From positions 1-8,710 of the forward strand of contig JAOUHH010000106.1 of assembly GCA_029865195.1 (NCBI GenBank): a stretch of 8,710 nt of DNA, written 5' to 3'. Position 1 is the stretch's first letter. The number at the start of each line of letters is the position of its first letter. Source of the DNA: Desulfobulbaceae bacterium (GTDB lineage: Bacteria > Desulfobacterota > Desulfobulbia > Desulfobulbales > UBA5123). The notes under the pieces were generated by a model. It ran no database searches. It was not told where the DNA came from and was given only the letters and a program-made list of their open reading frames with translations. A program made the translations under genes and the position numbers. Positions 1 through 6,641 of this stretch are shown here, piece by piece.

Positions 1-133
1 AATGCTGGCCGGTTGTCGGGATGGTCAACGAACCAGAAAAACAATGCGCCGGGTTGTATCCGAACAGCATGATATTCTCCGGTGAGACCATGCCAAAGGT
101 AAAGGGTAGGTAAAAAGTGGACTACAAATCAGC
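1..133. other. Left-edge region without an identifiable gene
   Basis: One plus-strand frame is open from position 3 to a TAA at 111-113 (36 codons, no start inside the window needed). One minus-strand frame is open from an ATG at 91-89 to the left edge (about 30 codons). Neither translation is recognisable, neither has a Shine-Dalgarno signal, and openness of this length is expected by chance. Either could be the end of a real gene lying further left, but the window cannot decide. Confidence 0.2.
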
Positions 134-172
134 AAAAAAAAAGGGAATCAGCCGAAACAGGCTGATTCCCTT
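134..172 (-). terminator. Intrinsic terminator downstream of tRNA-Glu
   Basis: A perfect 13-bp inverted repeat (141-153 pairing with 160-172, 6-nt loop) is followed on the minus strand by a run of nine T (142 down to 134). On the plus strand the stem is not followed by T residues, so the terminator acts on minus-strand transcripts. It lies 13 nt beyond the 3' CCA of the tRNA gene, so it most likely ends the tRNA transcript, and also any malQ-flavoprotein read-through. Confidence 0.88.
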
Positions 173-184
173 GAATGTATTTCG

Positions 185-260
185 TGGTGACCCCAAGGGG
201 ACTCGAACCCCTGTTACCGGCGTGAGAGGCCAGTGTCCTAGGCCACTAGACGATGGGGCC
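185..260 (-). tRNA. tRNA-Glu (anticodon CTC)
   Basis: The reverse complement folds as a full 76-nt cloverleaf. The acceptor stem is GGCCCCA/TGGGGTC (one G-T pair), the D-arm contains GTCTAGTGGCCTAGGAC, the anticodon stem is CTGGC/GCCGG around loop CTCTCAC, and the T-arm is AGGGG/CCCCT with loop TTCGAGT. The discriminator base is A and CCA is encoded. Anticodon CTC reads GAG (Glu). The D-arm, variable region and T-arm closely resemble Escherichia coli tRNA-Glu from memory, which supports the identity. It has its own candidate promoter upstream (279-305) and a strong terminator downstream. Confidence 0.95.
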
Positions 261-278
261 ACGAAATTGTAGGGCTTA

Positions 279-305
279 TTTATATGATGCGGAGCTGGTT
301 GTCAA
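279..305 (-). promoter_or_regulatory. Candidate sigma-70 promoter of tRNA-Glu
   Basis: On the minus strand a perfect -35 hexamer TTGACA (305-300) is followed after 15 nt by TATAAA (284-279), and then by a GC-containing discriminator AAGCCC as often seen at stable-RNA promoters. The predicted start would be about 10 nt before the tRNA 5' end. The spacer is shorter than the usual 16-18 nt; a 17-nt spacing would use the weaker TAAATA. The site lies between the flavoprotein stop codon and the tRNA. Confidence 0.6.
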
Positions 306-319
306 GCCTATATTTCCCT

Positions 320-892
320 TCACAACATGAAGTTTCTGCCAGCCTCCTCGGCCTTGCGCATCTCCCCAACCGCCCGCCCCATTTCGCCACGTTCCTCAAT
401 CCCCCGCACCACGAACTCCCCGCCGTAAGCAATGCCGATGGCGTCGCAGGCATACTTCATGGTGAGGATCGCCCCCTCGAACACCCTTTTGCCATGGGAG
501 GCGGCCACCGAAACAAGAAAACCCTTGCGCCGCGGCTCTTCCTGCCAGTGGCCCTCTTTCTGCAACAATCGCTTGCGATTCCAGAGGGCCTGGGTTCGAT
601 CGATAAACGCCTTGGCCTGGGCAGGCACCCCGTAAAAATAGATGGGCGCGGCCAAGATGACCCGGTCGGCGGCAAGAAGCTTGCCGTAGAGCGGCGTCAT
701 CTCATCCTCAAGGATACAGCTGCCGGTCTTGTCGCAGCCGCCGCAGCTGATGCATGGCTGGATATTGAGATCGCAGAGGCGGATCAACTCCACCTCGCCA
801 CCCGTAGCTCTCGCCCCCCGGCTCACCGCTTCGAGTAAGACTTCGGTGTTGCCGCCTTTTCTCGGGCTGCCCAACAACGCCAAGGTTTTCAT
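320..892 (-). CDS. Iron-sulfur flavoprotein (Isf-like, NADPH-dependent FMN reductase fold)
   Basis: A cytosolic flavodoxin-like electron-transfer protein predicted to bind FMN and one [4Fe-4S] cluster. The N-terminus has the phosphate-binding loop GSPRKGGNT (residues 8-16). It is followed by four cysteines at 47, 50, 53 and 59 in the compact arrangement C-x2-C-x2-C-x5-C, and then APIYFYGVP with a downstream FIDR, which is typical of this family. The length (190 aa) fits Isf proteins of anaerobes, which pass electrons from ferredoxin or similar donors and may reduce oxygen or peroxide; the true acceptor here is unknown. I chose the ATG at 892 because GGGGA lies 5 nt upstream and the protein then begins MKTLALLGSP; an ATG two codons earlier (898) is also possible. 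It starts 20 nt after the malQ stop on the same strand, so co-transcription is likely. Family assignment is strong; physiological role is not. Confidence 0.88.
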   Translation of the reverse strand: MKTLALLGSPRKGGNTEVLLEAVSRGARATGGEVELIRLCDLNIQPCISCGGCDKTGSCILEDEMTPLYGKLLAADRVILAAPIYFYGVPAQAKAFIDRTQALWNRKRLLQKEGHWQEEPRRKGFLVSVAASHGKRVFEGAILTMKYACDAIGIAYGGEFVVRGIEERGEMGRAVGEMRKAEEAGRNFML

Positions 893-912
893 CCCCATCC
901 CCGCATCAGACG

Positions 913-2430
913 TTACCTGTGACAGCGCCCGTAGAAACAGCTTTCATCCCGCAGCAACGCGGCCATCGCCTTGGTCAAGAATCGCCCGGCACACCGCCAC
1001 CGCCAGTTCCCCGCGCAGGTACTGGGTCTGTTCATCCGGCAATCGCCACCGAAGCCAAGCACATCCTGCATGGGCAGAATAACGGTTTTCGCCACCGAAC
1101 CGAGCGCCAGTCGTAAAAAATCCCAATGGACGGCGCCGCCGCTGCTGTTTGCGTACCGAAGGAACCGCGCCTTGGCCTCTGCCGAGACCTCCGGGCTCAA
1201 AAACCAGCCCAGGGAGGTATCGTTGTCATGGGTGCCGGTATAGGCCACGCAGTTGTTATCCGGATAGTTGTGGGGCAGGTACAGATTATCGGCGTCGGAG
1301 TCGAAAGCGAACTGCAAAACCTTCATCCCCGGGAAATTCAGACCGGCGCGGAGTTTTTCCACCTCGGGGGTGATCACGCCAAGATCCTCGGCGATGATGG
1401 GCAGTTCGCCGATCTCCGAGGCCATGTCGTCAAAGAAATGCCTGCCTGGCCCCTTGACCCAGCGGCCGTTGATCGCCGTTTCCTCGTCGGCCGGGATCTC
1501 CCAATACGCCTCAAACCCACGGAAGTGATCGATGCGGACGATATCAACCGTTTTAAAGATATGCCGGAAGCGCTCCCGCCACCAACCGTAAAGCACGCGG
1601 TTAGCCTTGCCCTTGCCGAGTTGCCAGCGATAGAGGGGATTGCCCCAGCGCTGGCCGGTGTTGCTGAAATAATCGGGCGGCACGCCGGCCACATGGGTCG
1701 GCTGATAGGAGCGGCCATCGAGCCTGAAACAGTCCCGATGCGCCCAGACATCGGCACTGTCAAAGCTGACATAGATGGGGATGTCTCCTATCAAGGATAT
1801 CCCCTTTTGCCCTGCATACGCACGCAGCGCGCGCCACTGCCGGTAAAAACAGAACTGGACGAATTGCTGGTAGTCGATCTCCTCGGCCAACCGCAGCCGG
1901 CTTTCGGCCAGGGCTGCTTCTTCACGGCCGGCAAGGGGCCGTGGCCATCGGCACCAGGCCTCCTGCCCTCGCTCCTGCCGAATCGCCATGAACAAGGCGT
2001 AATCATCGAGCCAGAACGCCTCTTCCCGGCAGAAGGCGTCCAAGCCTCCACGGTCGCCATGCATCTTGAAACTGGCATGGGCCCGACGCAACAAGTCGGT
2101 CTTGTAGGGGATAACCTTGTCGAATTCAACTGTGTATTCAGACATTTCAGGACAACCGTCCAGATCGGTGACGGCCAGCAAGCCCTCTTCGACAAGCTGC
2201 TCCGGATCGATCAGCAGCGGGTTGCCGGCAAAGGCGGAAAGGCTCATGTAGGGGGAGCAGTCAAACACCCTGCTGCAGGGACCGATGGGGAGAAACTGCC
2301 AGTAGCTTTGACCGCCGGCCGCCAGAAAATCGACAAAGGCGCGGGCGCCGGCGCCAAGATCGCCAATCCCATGGCGGCTGGGAAGGGAACTGAGATGCAA
2401 AAGCACTCCACTGCCACGTAATTTCATCAT
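913..2430 (-). CDS. malQ: 4-alpha-glucanotransferase (amylomaltase, GH77)
   Basis: Transfers alpha-1,4-glucan segments between maltodextrins, releasing glucose, in cytosolic glycogen/maltodextrin metabolism. At 505 aa it has the usual length for GH77 MalQ. The three catalytic acids are in place: the nucleophile D301 in RIDHFRGF, the acid/base E348 in IIAEDLG, and D402 in TGTHDND. Other family blocks are LHLSSLPSRHGIGDLG near the N-terminus, SPYMSLSAFAGNPLLID, GDIPIYVSFDSADVWAH and a C-terminal GNWRWR. The reading frame extends 25 codons further upstream to 2505, but that extension resembles no family sequence. The ATG at 2430 has AAGGA 7 nt before it, and the protein then starts MMKLRGSGVLLHLSS as expected; 2427 is the alternative. 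The C-terminal block before GNWRWR reads CRMNRPSTCA, more divergent than the usual ARMNTPGT type, without any sign of a frameshift. It heads a probable two-gene unit with the flavoprotein. Confidence 0.95.
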   Translation of the reverse strand: MMKLRGSGVLLHLSSLPSRHGIGDLGAGARAFVDFLAAGGQSYWQFLPIGPCSRVFDCSPYMSLSAFAGNPLLIDPEQLVEEGLLAVTDLDGCPEMSEYTVEFDKVIPYKTDLLRRAHASFKMHGDRGGLDAFCREEAFWLDDYALFMAIRQERGQEAWCRWPRPLAGREEAALAESRLRLAEEIDYQQFVQFCFYRQWRALRAYAGQKGISLIGDIPIYVSFDSADVWAHRDCFRLDGRSYQPTHVAGVPPDYFSNTGQRWGNPLYRWQLGKGKANRVLYGWWRERFRHIFKTVDIVRIDHFRGFEAYWEIPADEETAINGRWVKGPGRHFFDDMASEIGELPIIAEDLGVITPEVEKLRAGLNFPGMKVLQFAFDSDADNLYLPHNYPDNNCVAYTGTHDNDTSLGWFLSPEVSAEAKARFLRYANSSGGAVHWDFLRLALGSVAKTVILPMQDVLGFGGDCRMNRPSTCAGNWRWRCAGRFLTKAMAALLRDESCFYGRCHR

Positions 2431-2437
2431 AAATTTT

Positions 2438-2442
2438 TCCTT
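2438..2442 (-). promoter_or_regulatory. Ribosome binding site deciding the malQ start
   Basis: On the minus strand AAGGA lies 7 nt upstream of the ATG at 2430. It is the only good Shine-Dalgarno sequence near any in-frame start and rules in favour of the shorter malQ over the 2505 start. Confidence 0.75.
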
Positions 2443-2494
2443 AAAAAAAGTTCCGCCGCCGGACGGGCATCGGGAGCGAATTGGGTCGAGTCGG

Positions 2495-2513
2495 AAAGCA
2501 AACACCTTGCTTT
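2495..2513. repeat. Inverted repeat in the malQ upstream region
   Basis: A perfect 7-bp dyad, AAAGCAA (2495-2501) and TTGCTTT (2507-2513), is separated by 5 nt. It lies 65-83 nt upstream of the malQ start, just downstream on the minus strand of a TATAGT hexamer (2537-2532) that could be a -10 element with no good -35. It could be an operator or a small hairpin in the leader; there is no T-run, so it is not a terminator. Confidence 0.3.
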
Positions 2514-2561
2514 GCCATGCTCGCCTGACCTACTATAAAAAAGGGCGGGGCAAACTGATCG

Positions 2562-2586
2562 TATATAAGCAGGTGAAGGTTATATA
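2562..2586. repeat. AT-rich dyad in the malQ/sigma-factor divergent region
   Basis: TATATAA (2562-2568) and TTATATA (2580-2586) form a perfect 7-bp inverted repeat with an 11-nt spacer. The half-site spacing could suit a dimeric regulator, but half-sites made only of A and T arise easily in AT-rich DNA. It lies between two divergent genes; no regulator can be named. Confidence 0.22.
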
Positions 2587-2659
2587 TGATACAAGATTCT
2601 GATTTCATAGCTTATTTAAACAAAAATCAAAATACATATCCTTTTTCTCTTGCGCCAAA

Positions 2660-2668
2660 TGCTAAGAT
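2660..2668 (+). promoter_or_regulatory. Candidate extended -10 promoter of the sigma factor gene
   Basis: TG-C-TAAGAT (2660-2668) matches an extended -10 element (TGn followed by a 4/6 match to TATAAT). It sits in an AT-rich upstream stretch, about 75 nt before the GTG start. No convincing -35 is present at 17 nt. The rest of the 313-nt intergenic region (2431-2743) holds the two dyads listed separately and no open reading frame I would call a gene. Confidence 0.35.
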
Positions 2669-2743
2669 TTTATATGTTCGTCGATTTGTTTTCCACCAAA
2701 TAACATACCACCATACTCCTTTTCAGAGCAGGAGAAGTATCCC

Positions 2744-4063
2744 GTGTCCAACGAAATAAAGTCTCGTATCCTCGAAATCGGTGAAGACTCAGGCTGCATC
2801 AGCTTTGCGGCCCTTAACGATCTGATTCCCGAAGACGTCAAGAATCCCAAAACCATCGAAGCCATTTTCGACTTCCTGGCTGAAAACGACATCGAGGTCG
2901 TAGCCAAGAACCAAAACGTCGAAAAGGATGACATTGACGACAATCCGAAGAACAAGGACGAGGAACCGACCCCAAAGGCCGCCAACGGCAAAAAAGCCGC
3001 CAACGAAAGCCAGGACGCTGAGGAAACCACCACCACCTACCTGCGCGAGATGGGCCGGTTCGACCTCCTCACCCCGGAGGAAGAGGAAAAATACAGTAAA
3101 ACCATTCGCGAAGGCTTCGAGGCGATCATCAACGCCATCCGGGTCAACCCCGCCGACCTGCCGGAGCTTACCGAGCTGGTCGAGCGCATAGCCCTGTGGG
3201 AGCGGCGCGACCCCACCCTTAAGCCCAAGAAACAGCACCTCAACTACATGCGCCGTCAGGTCCAGGCCGCCAGCGAGAAGCATCCGGACCAGGCCAAGCT
3301 CATGGAGCTGCACCACAAGATCGGCATCTATACCATCTCCATCGAGGCGGCCAAGGACGCCATGATCAAGGCCAACCTGCGGCTGGTGGTAAGCATTGCC
3401 AAGCGCTACATGCATCAGGGGCTGACCCTGGCCGATCTTATCCAGGAAGGCAATCTCGGTCTGATGCGGGCGGTTTTCCGTTTCGATTACACCAAGGGCA
3501 ACAAGTTCAGCACCTACGCCAGTTGGTGGATCCGTCAGGCCATCACCCGCGCCATCCTGGACAAAACCCGTACCATCCGGTTGCCGGTGCATTTCCTCGA
3601 ACTGCGCAGCCAGTTCTTCAAGGCGTTTTACTCGTTGCTCAAGGAACTCGGCCGCGAACCTACCCCCATCGAGATATCCGACAAAACCGGCCTGCCGATG
3701 GACAAGATTCTCGCCATCCTCGAGGCCTCCCGCGAGCCGATCTCCCTGGAAACCCCGGTGGGTGACGACGACAGCACCCTGGGCGATTTTCTCGAAAACC
3801 AGGAGTCGGTCTCCCCGTACGAGGCGGTCAAAAACAGCGAACTAAGCGACCGGGTCAAGGGCATCCTTGAGACCCTGAGCCCACGCGAGGAGAAGATCAT
3901 CCGTCTCCGCTTCGGGATCGGCGAGGACGCTGAATATACCCTGGAAGAGATCGGCAAACGGTTCAACGTCTCCCGCGAGCGGATTCGGCAGATCGAAAAG
4001 AAGGCCCTGAACCGCCTGCGTCATTCAAGTCGGCGCGAGAAACTGAAGCACTTCCTCGACTAA
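2744..4063 (+). CDS. rpoD: RpoD-family sigma-70 factor (primary or primary-like)
   Basis: Directs RNA polymerase to promoters. The domain order is complete: a region-1.1-like N-terminus (about 1-55), an acidic and charged linker (56-95), region 1.2 (TTYLREMGRFDLLT onward, 97-130), a short non-conserved stretch (131-205), region 2 (206-283), region 3 (284-355) and region 4 (365-439). Region 2.4 keeps WWIRQAITR for -10 recognition. Region 4.2 keeps the helix-turn-helix YTLEEIGKRFNVSRERIRQIE for -35 recognition. At 439 aa it lacks the large insertion of the enterobacterial protein. The GTG start is supported by AGGAGA (2730-2735) 8-9 nt upstream. TRTIRLPVH in region 2.4/3.0 resembles RpoS as much as RpoD, and no dnaG lies next to it, so a group-2 paralogue is possible. 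It is transcribed alone, ending at the terminator at 4075. Confidence 0.9.
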   Translation: MSNEIKSRILEIGEDSGCISFAALNDLIPEDVKNPKTIEAIFDFLAENDIEVVAKNQNVEKDDIDDNPKNKDEEPTPKAANGKKAANESQDAEETTTTYLREMGRFDLLTPEEEEKYSKTIREGFEAIINAIRVNPADLPELTELVERIALWERRDPTLKPKKQHLNYMRRQVQAASEKHPDQAKLMELHHKIGIYTISIEAAKDAMIKANLRLVVSIAKRYMHQGLTLADLIQEGNLGLMRAVFRFDYTKGNKFSTYASWWIRQAITRAILDKTRTIRLPVHFLELRSQFFKAFYSLLKELGREPTPIEISDKTGLPMDKILAILEASREPISLETPVGDDDSTLGDFLENQESVSPYEAVKNSELSDRVKGILETLSPREEKIIRLRFGIGEDAEYTLEEIGKRFNVSRERIRQIEKKALNRLRHSSRREKLKHFLD

Positions 4064-4074
4064 TCGGTTAGATC

Positions 4075-4105
4075 AAAGCCCCGTCGGCAACGGCGGGGCT
4101 TTTTT
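4075..4105 (+). terminator. Intrinsic terminator of the sigma factor gene
   Basis: A 12-bp stem (4075-4086 with 4091-4102, one T-G pair) is closed by the stable tetraloop GCAA and followed by T residues to 4105. It begins 11 nt after the sigma factor stop and ends only 7 nt before the comEC start codon. Confidence 0.92.
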
Positions 4106-4112
4106 AACGCCC

Positions 4113-6641
4113 ATGACCTATCACTCAGTTGCCGTCGGCGCCACCAAGATACGCGCTCCCTTGGCAACCCTTATCCCTGCGGTGATCGCCTTTACCGCCG
4201 GGATCTTTTTCTCTCCGCAACTCACCGCCCACCTCCCGGCGATTACCCTCTGGGCCATCTTCGCAACCTCTGCAGGCGCGGTATTCATCGCCTGGCGTTG
4301 CCGACGGCTGGCGATATCCCTTACCCTGCTCATCCCCCTCTTCTTTACCCTCGGGGCCATCCGCGCCGCCCCGTTTGCCATCCCGCCCACGAATCCTCAC
4401 GATCTCCATAACCAGATCGATGAGCGCCGCGAGGTTACCATCGCCGGCATCCTCAGCCAAATGCCTGCCATCCCACCCGGCCGCAGCCGGATCCTGATCG
4501 CCGCCGAGCAACTGATCCTGCCGGACGGCACCATAATGCCGAGCAGCGGCCTGGCGCAGATCACCATGCAGTTTCCGCTGCCAGACGACATCGAACCCGG
4601 CGACCGGCTCCTCGCCAGGGCCGTCCTCAAGCATCCACGCTCCTTTCTCACCCCGGGGGCATTCGATTACCGCCAACACCTGGCCGGCGACAATATCCGT
4701 ATCACCGGCTGGATATCCTCCCCGATCTTCCTCCAGAAACTGCATCTGCCGACCCCACCCGCAACCATTGCGCAACTCCGCTACCTCCCCGAACGACTGC
4801 GGCACCGGGTCGGCACCTTTCTCGCTCACTCCCTTGCCCCGCAAACCGGTGCCCTCTACCGGGCGCTCCTGCTTGGCGACCGATCCGCTGTGGCCCCGGA
4901 GATCATCGAGAATTTTACCGCCGCCGGCTGTATCCATCTGTTGGCGATTTCCGGCACCCACATGGGCCTGATCGCCTTGTTGACCACCGTTACCGTCGCC
5001 TGGCTCCTCAAACGCTCCACCCGACTGCTGCTCTGCCTTGATGTATGGAAAACAGCGGCGGCACTCACCCTGCCGGTACTCTTCGCTTACGCCCTGCTCG
5101 CCGGCCTGCAGACCCCGGCAGTCCGGGCGCTGGTGATGACGACCATATTTCTGTGCGCCATCCTCCTCGACCGGCAATGGTCCATTCCCGTCAATATCGC
5201 CATCGCCGCCTTCCTGCTCCTGATCTGGAAGCCTCCCCTGCTCTATACCGCCTCCTTTCAGCTCACCTTTGCGGCGGTCATTGCCATCACCCTTCTCTGT
5301 CCGCGCTTGACCGAAATCTTCTCCGCCCATCCGCCAGGTACTGCCACCCCGGCCGGTCACAAGCTGCGAAGCTGGCTGGTGACCGCGCTTGCCGTCTCAA
5401 CGGCCGCCACGGTGGGCGTTCTGCCGCTGCAACTCCTCCACTTCAACCGCCTCTCCACCCTGAGCCCGCTCGCAACCCTGCTTGTCGAACCCTTCCTCTG
5501 CCTGTGGGCGCTCGCCATCGGCCTGCTGGCCTGCCTGTTGCTGCCAGTCTCCCCCTGGCTTGCGGGCAAGCTTTTCTCCCTCGGCGGCATCGGGATCAAC
5601 GGCGCCCTCTCCCTGACCAAGGCCATGGCCGCCCTGCCCTTTGCCTCGGTACGGCTCCCAACCCCGACCGGCACCGAGATCTGCATCTACTATCTCGCCC
5701 TGCTCGGCTTCAGCCAGCGCCACCGCTTCCGGCTCGCCATGCCGCTGGCATCGGCATCCCTGCTCGCCCTTGTCGGTTCGCTTTGCCTTACCGCAGCCTT
5801 CGCCTCAAAAAGCAACATCCTCCGGGTCACGGTTCTCGATGTCGGCCAGGGCAGCGCCACGGTGCTGGAACTGCCGCACAACCGCGCCATTCTTCTCGAT
5901 GGCGGCAGCTACCTGGGCGATCAGTTTGATGTCGGCGAACGGGTCATCGCCCCCTTTTTGTGGCAGCGGCGCATTACCAGGCTCGAAGCGGTCATCGTCA
6001 GCCACCCGCACGCCGACCACTACAACGGCTTACCGTTCATCCTCAAAAACTTCAAACCCAAGACATTATGGACCAACGGCCAGCCGGTCGCCGCCCCGGA
6101 ATATCAAGACCTGCTCCAGGAGGCCCGGGCGCTGGGGATTGCCGTCAGATCACCACCGGCCGCGACACCCCTCTACGAAGACAACCGCCTGCGGCTTGAC
6201 TGCCTGAATCCACCGCCGACAAAAACCGACAGCAACCTCTCGGCGCAAAAAAAATCGCCGAAGAAAGGGGCAAACCGGCACAGCCTGGTCTTGCGGCTTA
6301 CCTACGGGGCGCAATCATTTCTGTTTCCCGGGGATATCGATGCGGAGGCGGAAAGGAGACTGCTAGAGGGAGGGGGGAAGATGGCGACAAAGGTGCTGCT
6401 TGCGCCGCACCACGGCAGCGGCGGATCATTGAGCGACAGCTTCATGGCGGCCGTCGCTCCCGATTACATTGTGGTTTCCGCCGGCGCCACCCGCCCCGGC
6501 GGCATGGCCGAGGCGGGGGCGGTAAGAAAATGGCGGGATAACGGCGCCACGGTGTTCAACACCGCCGAAGACGGCGCCGTCACCCTTGTCAGCGACGGCG
6601 CCACCCTGGCCGCGACAACCACGAGCCAGCCGCGCCGATGA
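4113..6641 (+). CDS. comEC: ComEC/Rec2 DNA-uptake channel with metallo-beta-lactamase-fold domain
   Basis: A polytopic inner-membrane protein that carries single-stranded DNA into the cytoplasm during natural transformation. The 842-aa order is classical. N-terminal hydrophobic segments (about 17-33, 43-60, 68-88) and a DUF4131/OB-type region run to about 205. The Competence membrane domain (about 235-560) contains LLLGDRS at 252-258, LAISGTHMG at 277-285 and TPAVRAL at 334-340. The C-terminal metallo-beta-lactamase-fold domain (569-835) has DVGQG at 576-580, the metal motif HPHADH at 631-636, FPGDID at 739-744 and APHHGS at 764-769. The metal motif is intact, so nuclease activity on the non-transported strand is possible, as proposed for the family. 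The first in-frame start after the upstream stop is this ATG, but no Shine-Dalgarno precedes it and the sigma-factor terminator lies 7 nt away. Its stop abuts the convergent pilT stop. Confidence 0.94.
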   Translation: MTYHSVAVGATKIRAPLATLIPAVIAFTAGIFFSPQLTAHLPAITLWAIFATSAGAVFIAWRCRRLAISLTLLIPLFFTLGAIRAAPFAIPPTNPHDLHNQIDERREVTIAGILSQMPAIPPGRSRILIAAEQLILPDGTIMPSSGLAQITMQFPLPDDIEPGDRLLARAVLKHPRSFLTPGAFDYRQHLAGDNIRITGWISSPIFLQKLHLPTPPATIAQLRYLPERLRHRVGTFLAHSLAPQTGALYRALLLGDRSAVAPEIIENFTAAGCIHLLAISGTHMGLIALLTTVTVAWLLKRSTRLLLCLDVWKTAAALTLPVLFAYALLAGLQTPAVRALVMTTIFLCAILLDRQWSIPVNIAIAAFLLLIWKPPLLYTASFQLTFAAVIAITLLCPRLTEIFSAHPPGTATPAGHKLRSWLVTALAVSTAATVGVLPLQLLHFNRLSTLSPLATLLVEPFLCLWALAIGLLACLLLPVSPWLAGKLFSLGGIGINGALSLTKAMAALPFASVRLPTPTGTEICIYYLALLGFSQRHRFRLAMPLASASLLALVGSLCLTAAFASKSNILRVTVLDVGQGSATVLELPHNRAILLDGGSYLGDQFDVGERVIAPFLWQRRITRLEAVIVSHPHADHYNGLPFILKNFKPKTLWTNGQPVAAPEYQDLLQEARALGIAVRSPPAATPLYEDNRLRLDCLNPPPTKTDSNLSAQKKSPKKGANRHSLVLRLTYGAQSFLFPGDIDAEAERRLLEGGGKMATKVLLAPHHGSGGSLSDSFMAAVAPDYIVVSAGATRPGGMAEAGAVRKWRDNGATVFNTAEDGAVTLVSDGATLAATTTSQPRR
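6241..6260. repeat. A8 tract flanked by a 5-bp inverted repeat inside comEC
   Basis: CGGCG (6241-6245) and CGCCG (6256-6260) bracket eight consecutive A (6247-6254). In frame it encodes part of a lysine-rich linker inside the metallo-beta-lactamase domain, between the HPHADH block and FPGDID. A one-base slip here would remove the rest of the domain. Confidence 0.6.

Noticed and set aside
185..260. tRNA-Glu as a mobile-element attachment site
   Set aside because: No integrase gene, no duplicate of the tRNA 3' end within the window and no composition shift beside it.
1126..2421. 431-codon plus-strand open frame opposite malQ
   Set aside because: It is a GC-rich antisense shadow: the opposite strand encodes a full GH77 enzyme with all catalytic motifs, and this translation has no family-like blocks.
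2431..2505. 25-codon N-terminal extension of MalQ to an ATG at 2505
   Set aside because: The extension has no family similarity, and the ATG at 2430 has a good ribosome binding site 7 nt upstream.
2789..3592. 267-codon minus-strand open frame opposite the sigma factor gene
   Set aside because: No recognisable motif, and the plus strand encodes conserved sigma regions through the same bases.
4125..5360. 411-codon minus-strand open frame opposite comEC
   Set aside because: Very Gly/Asp/Glu/Arg-rich low-complexity translation opposite a hydrophobic membrane protein, as expected for an antisense frame of Leu/Ala-rich codons.
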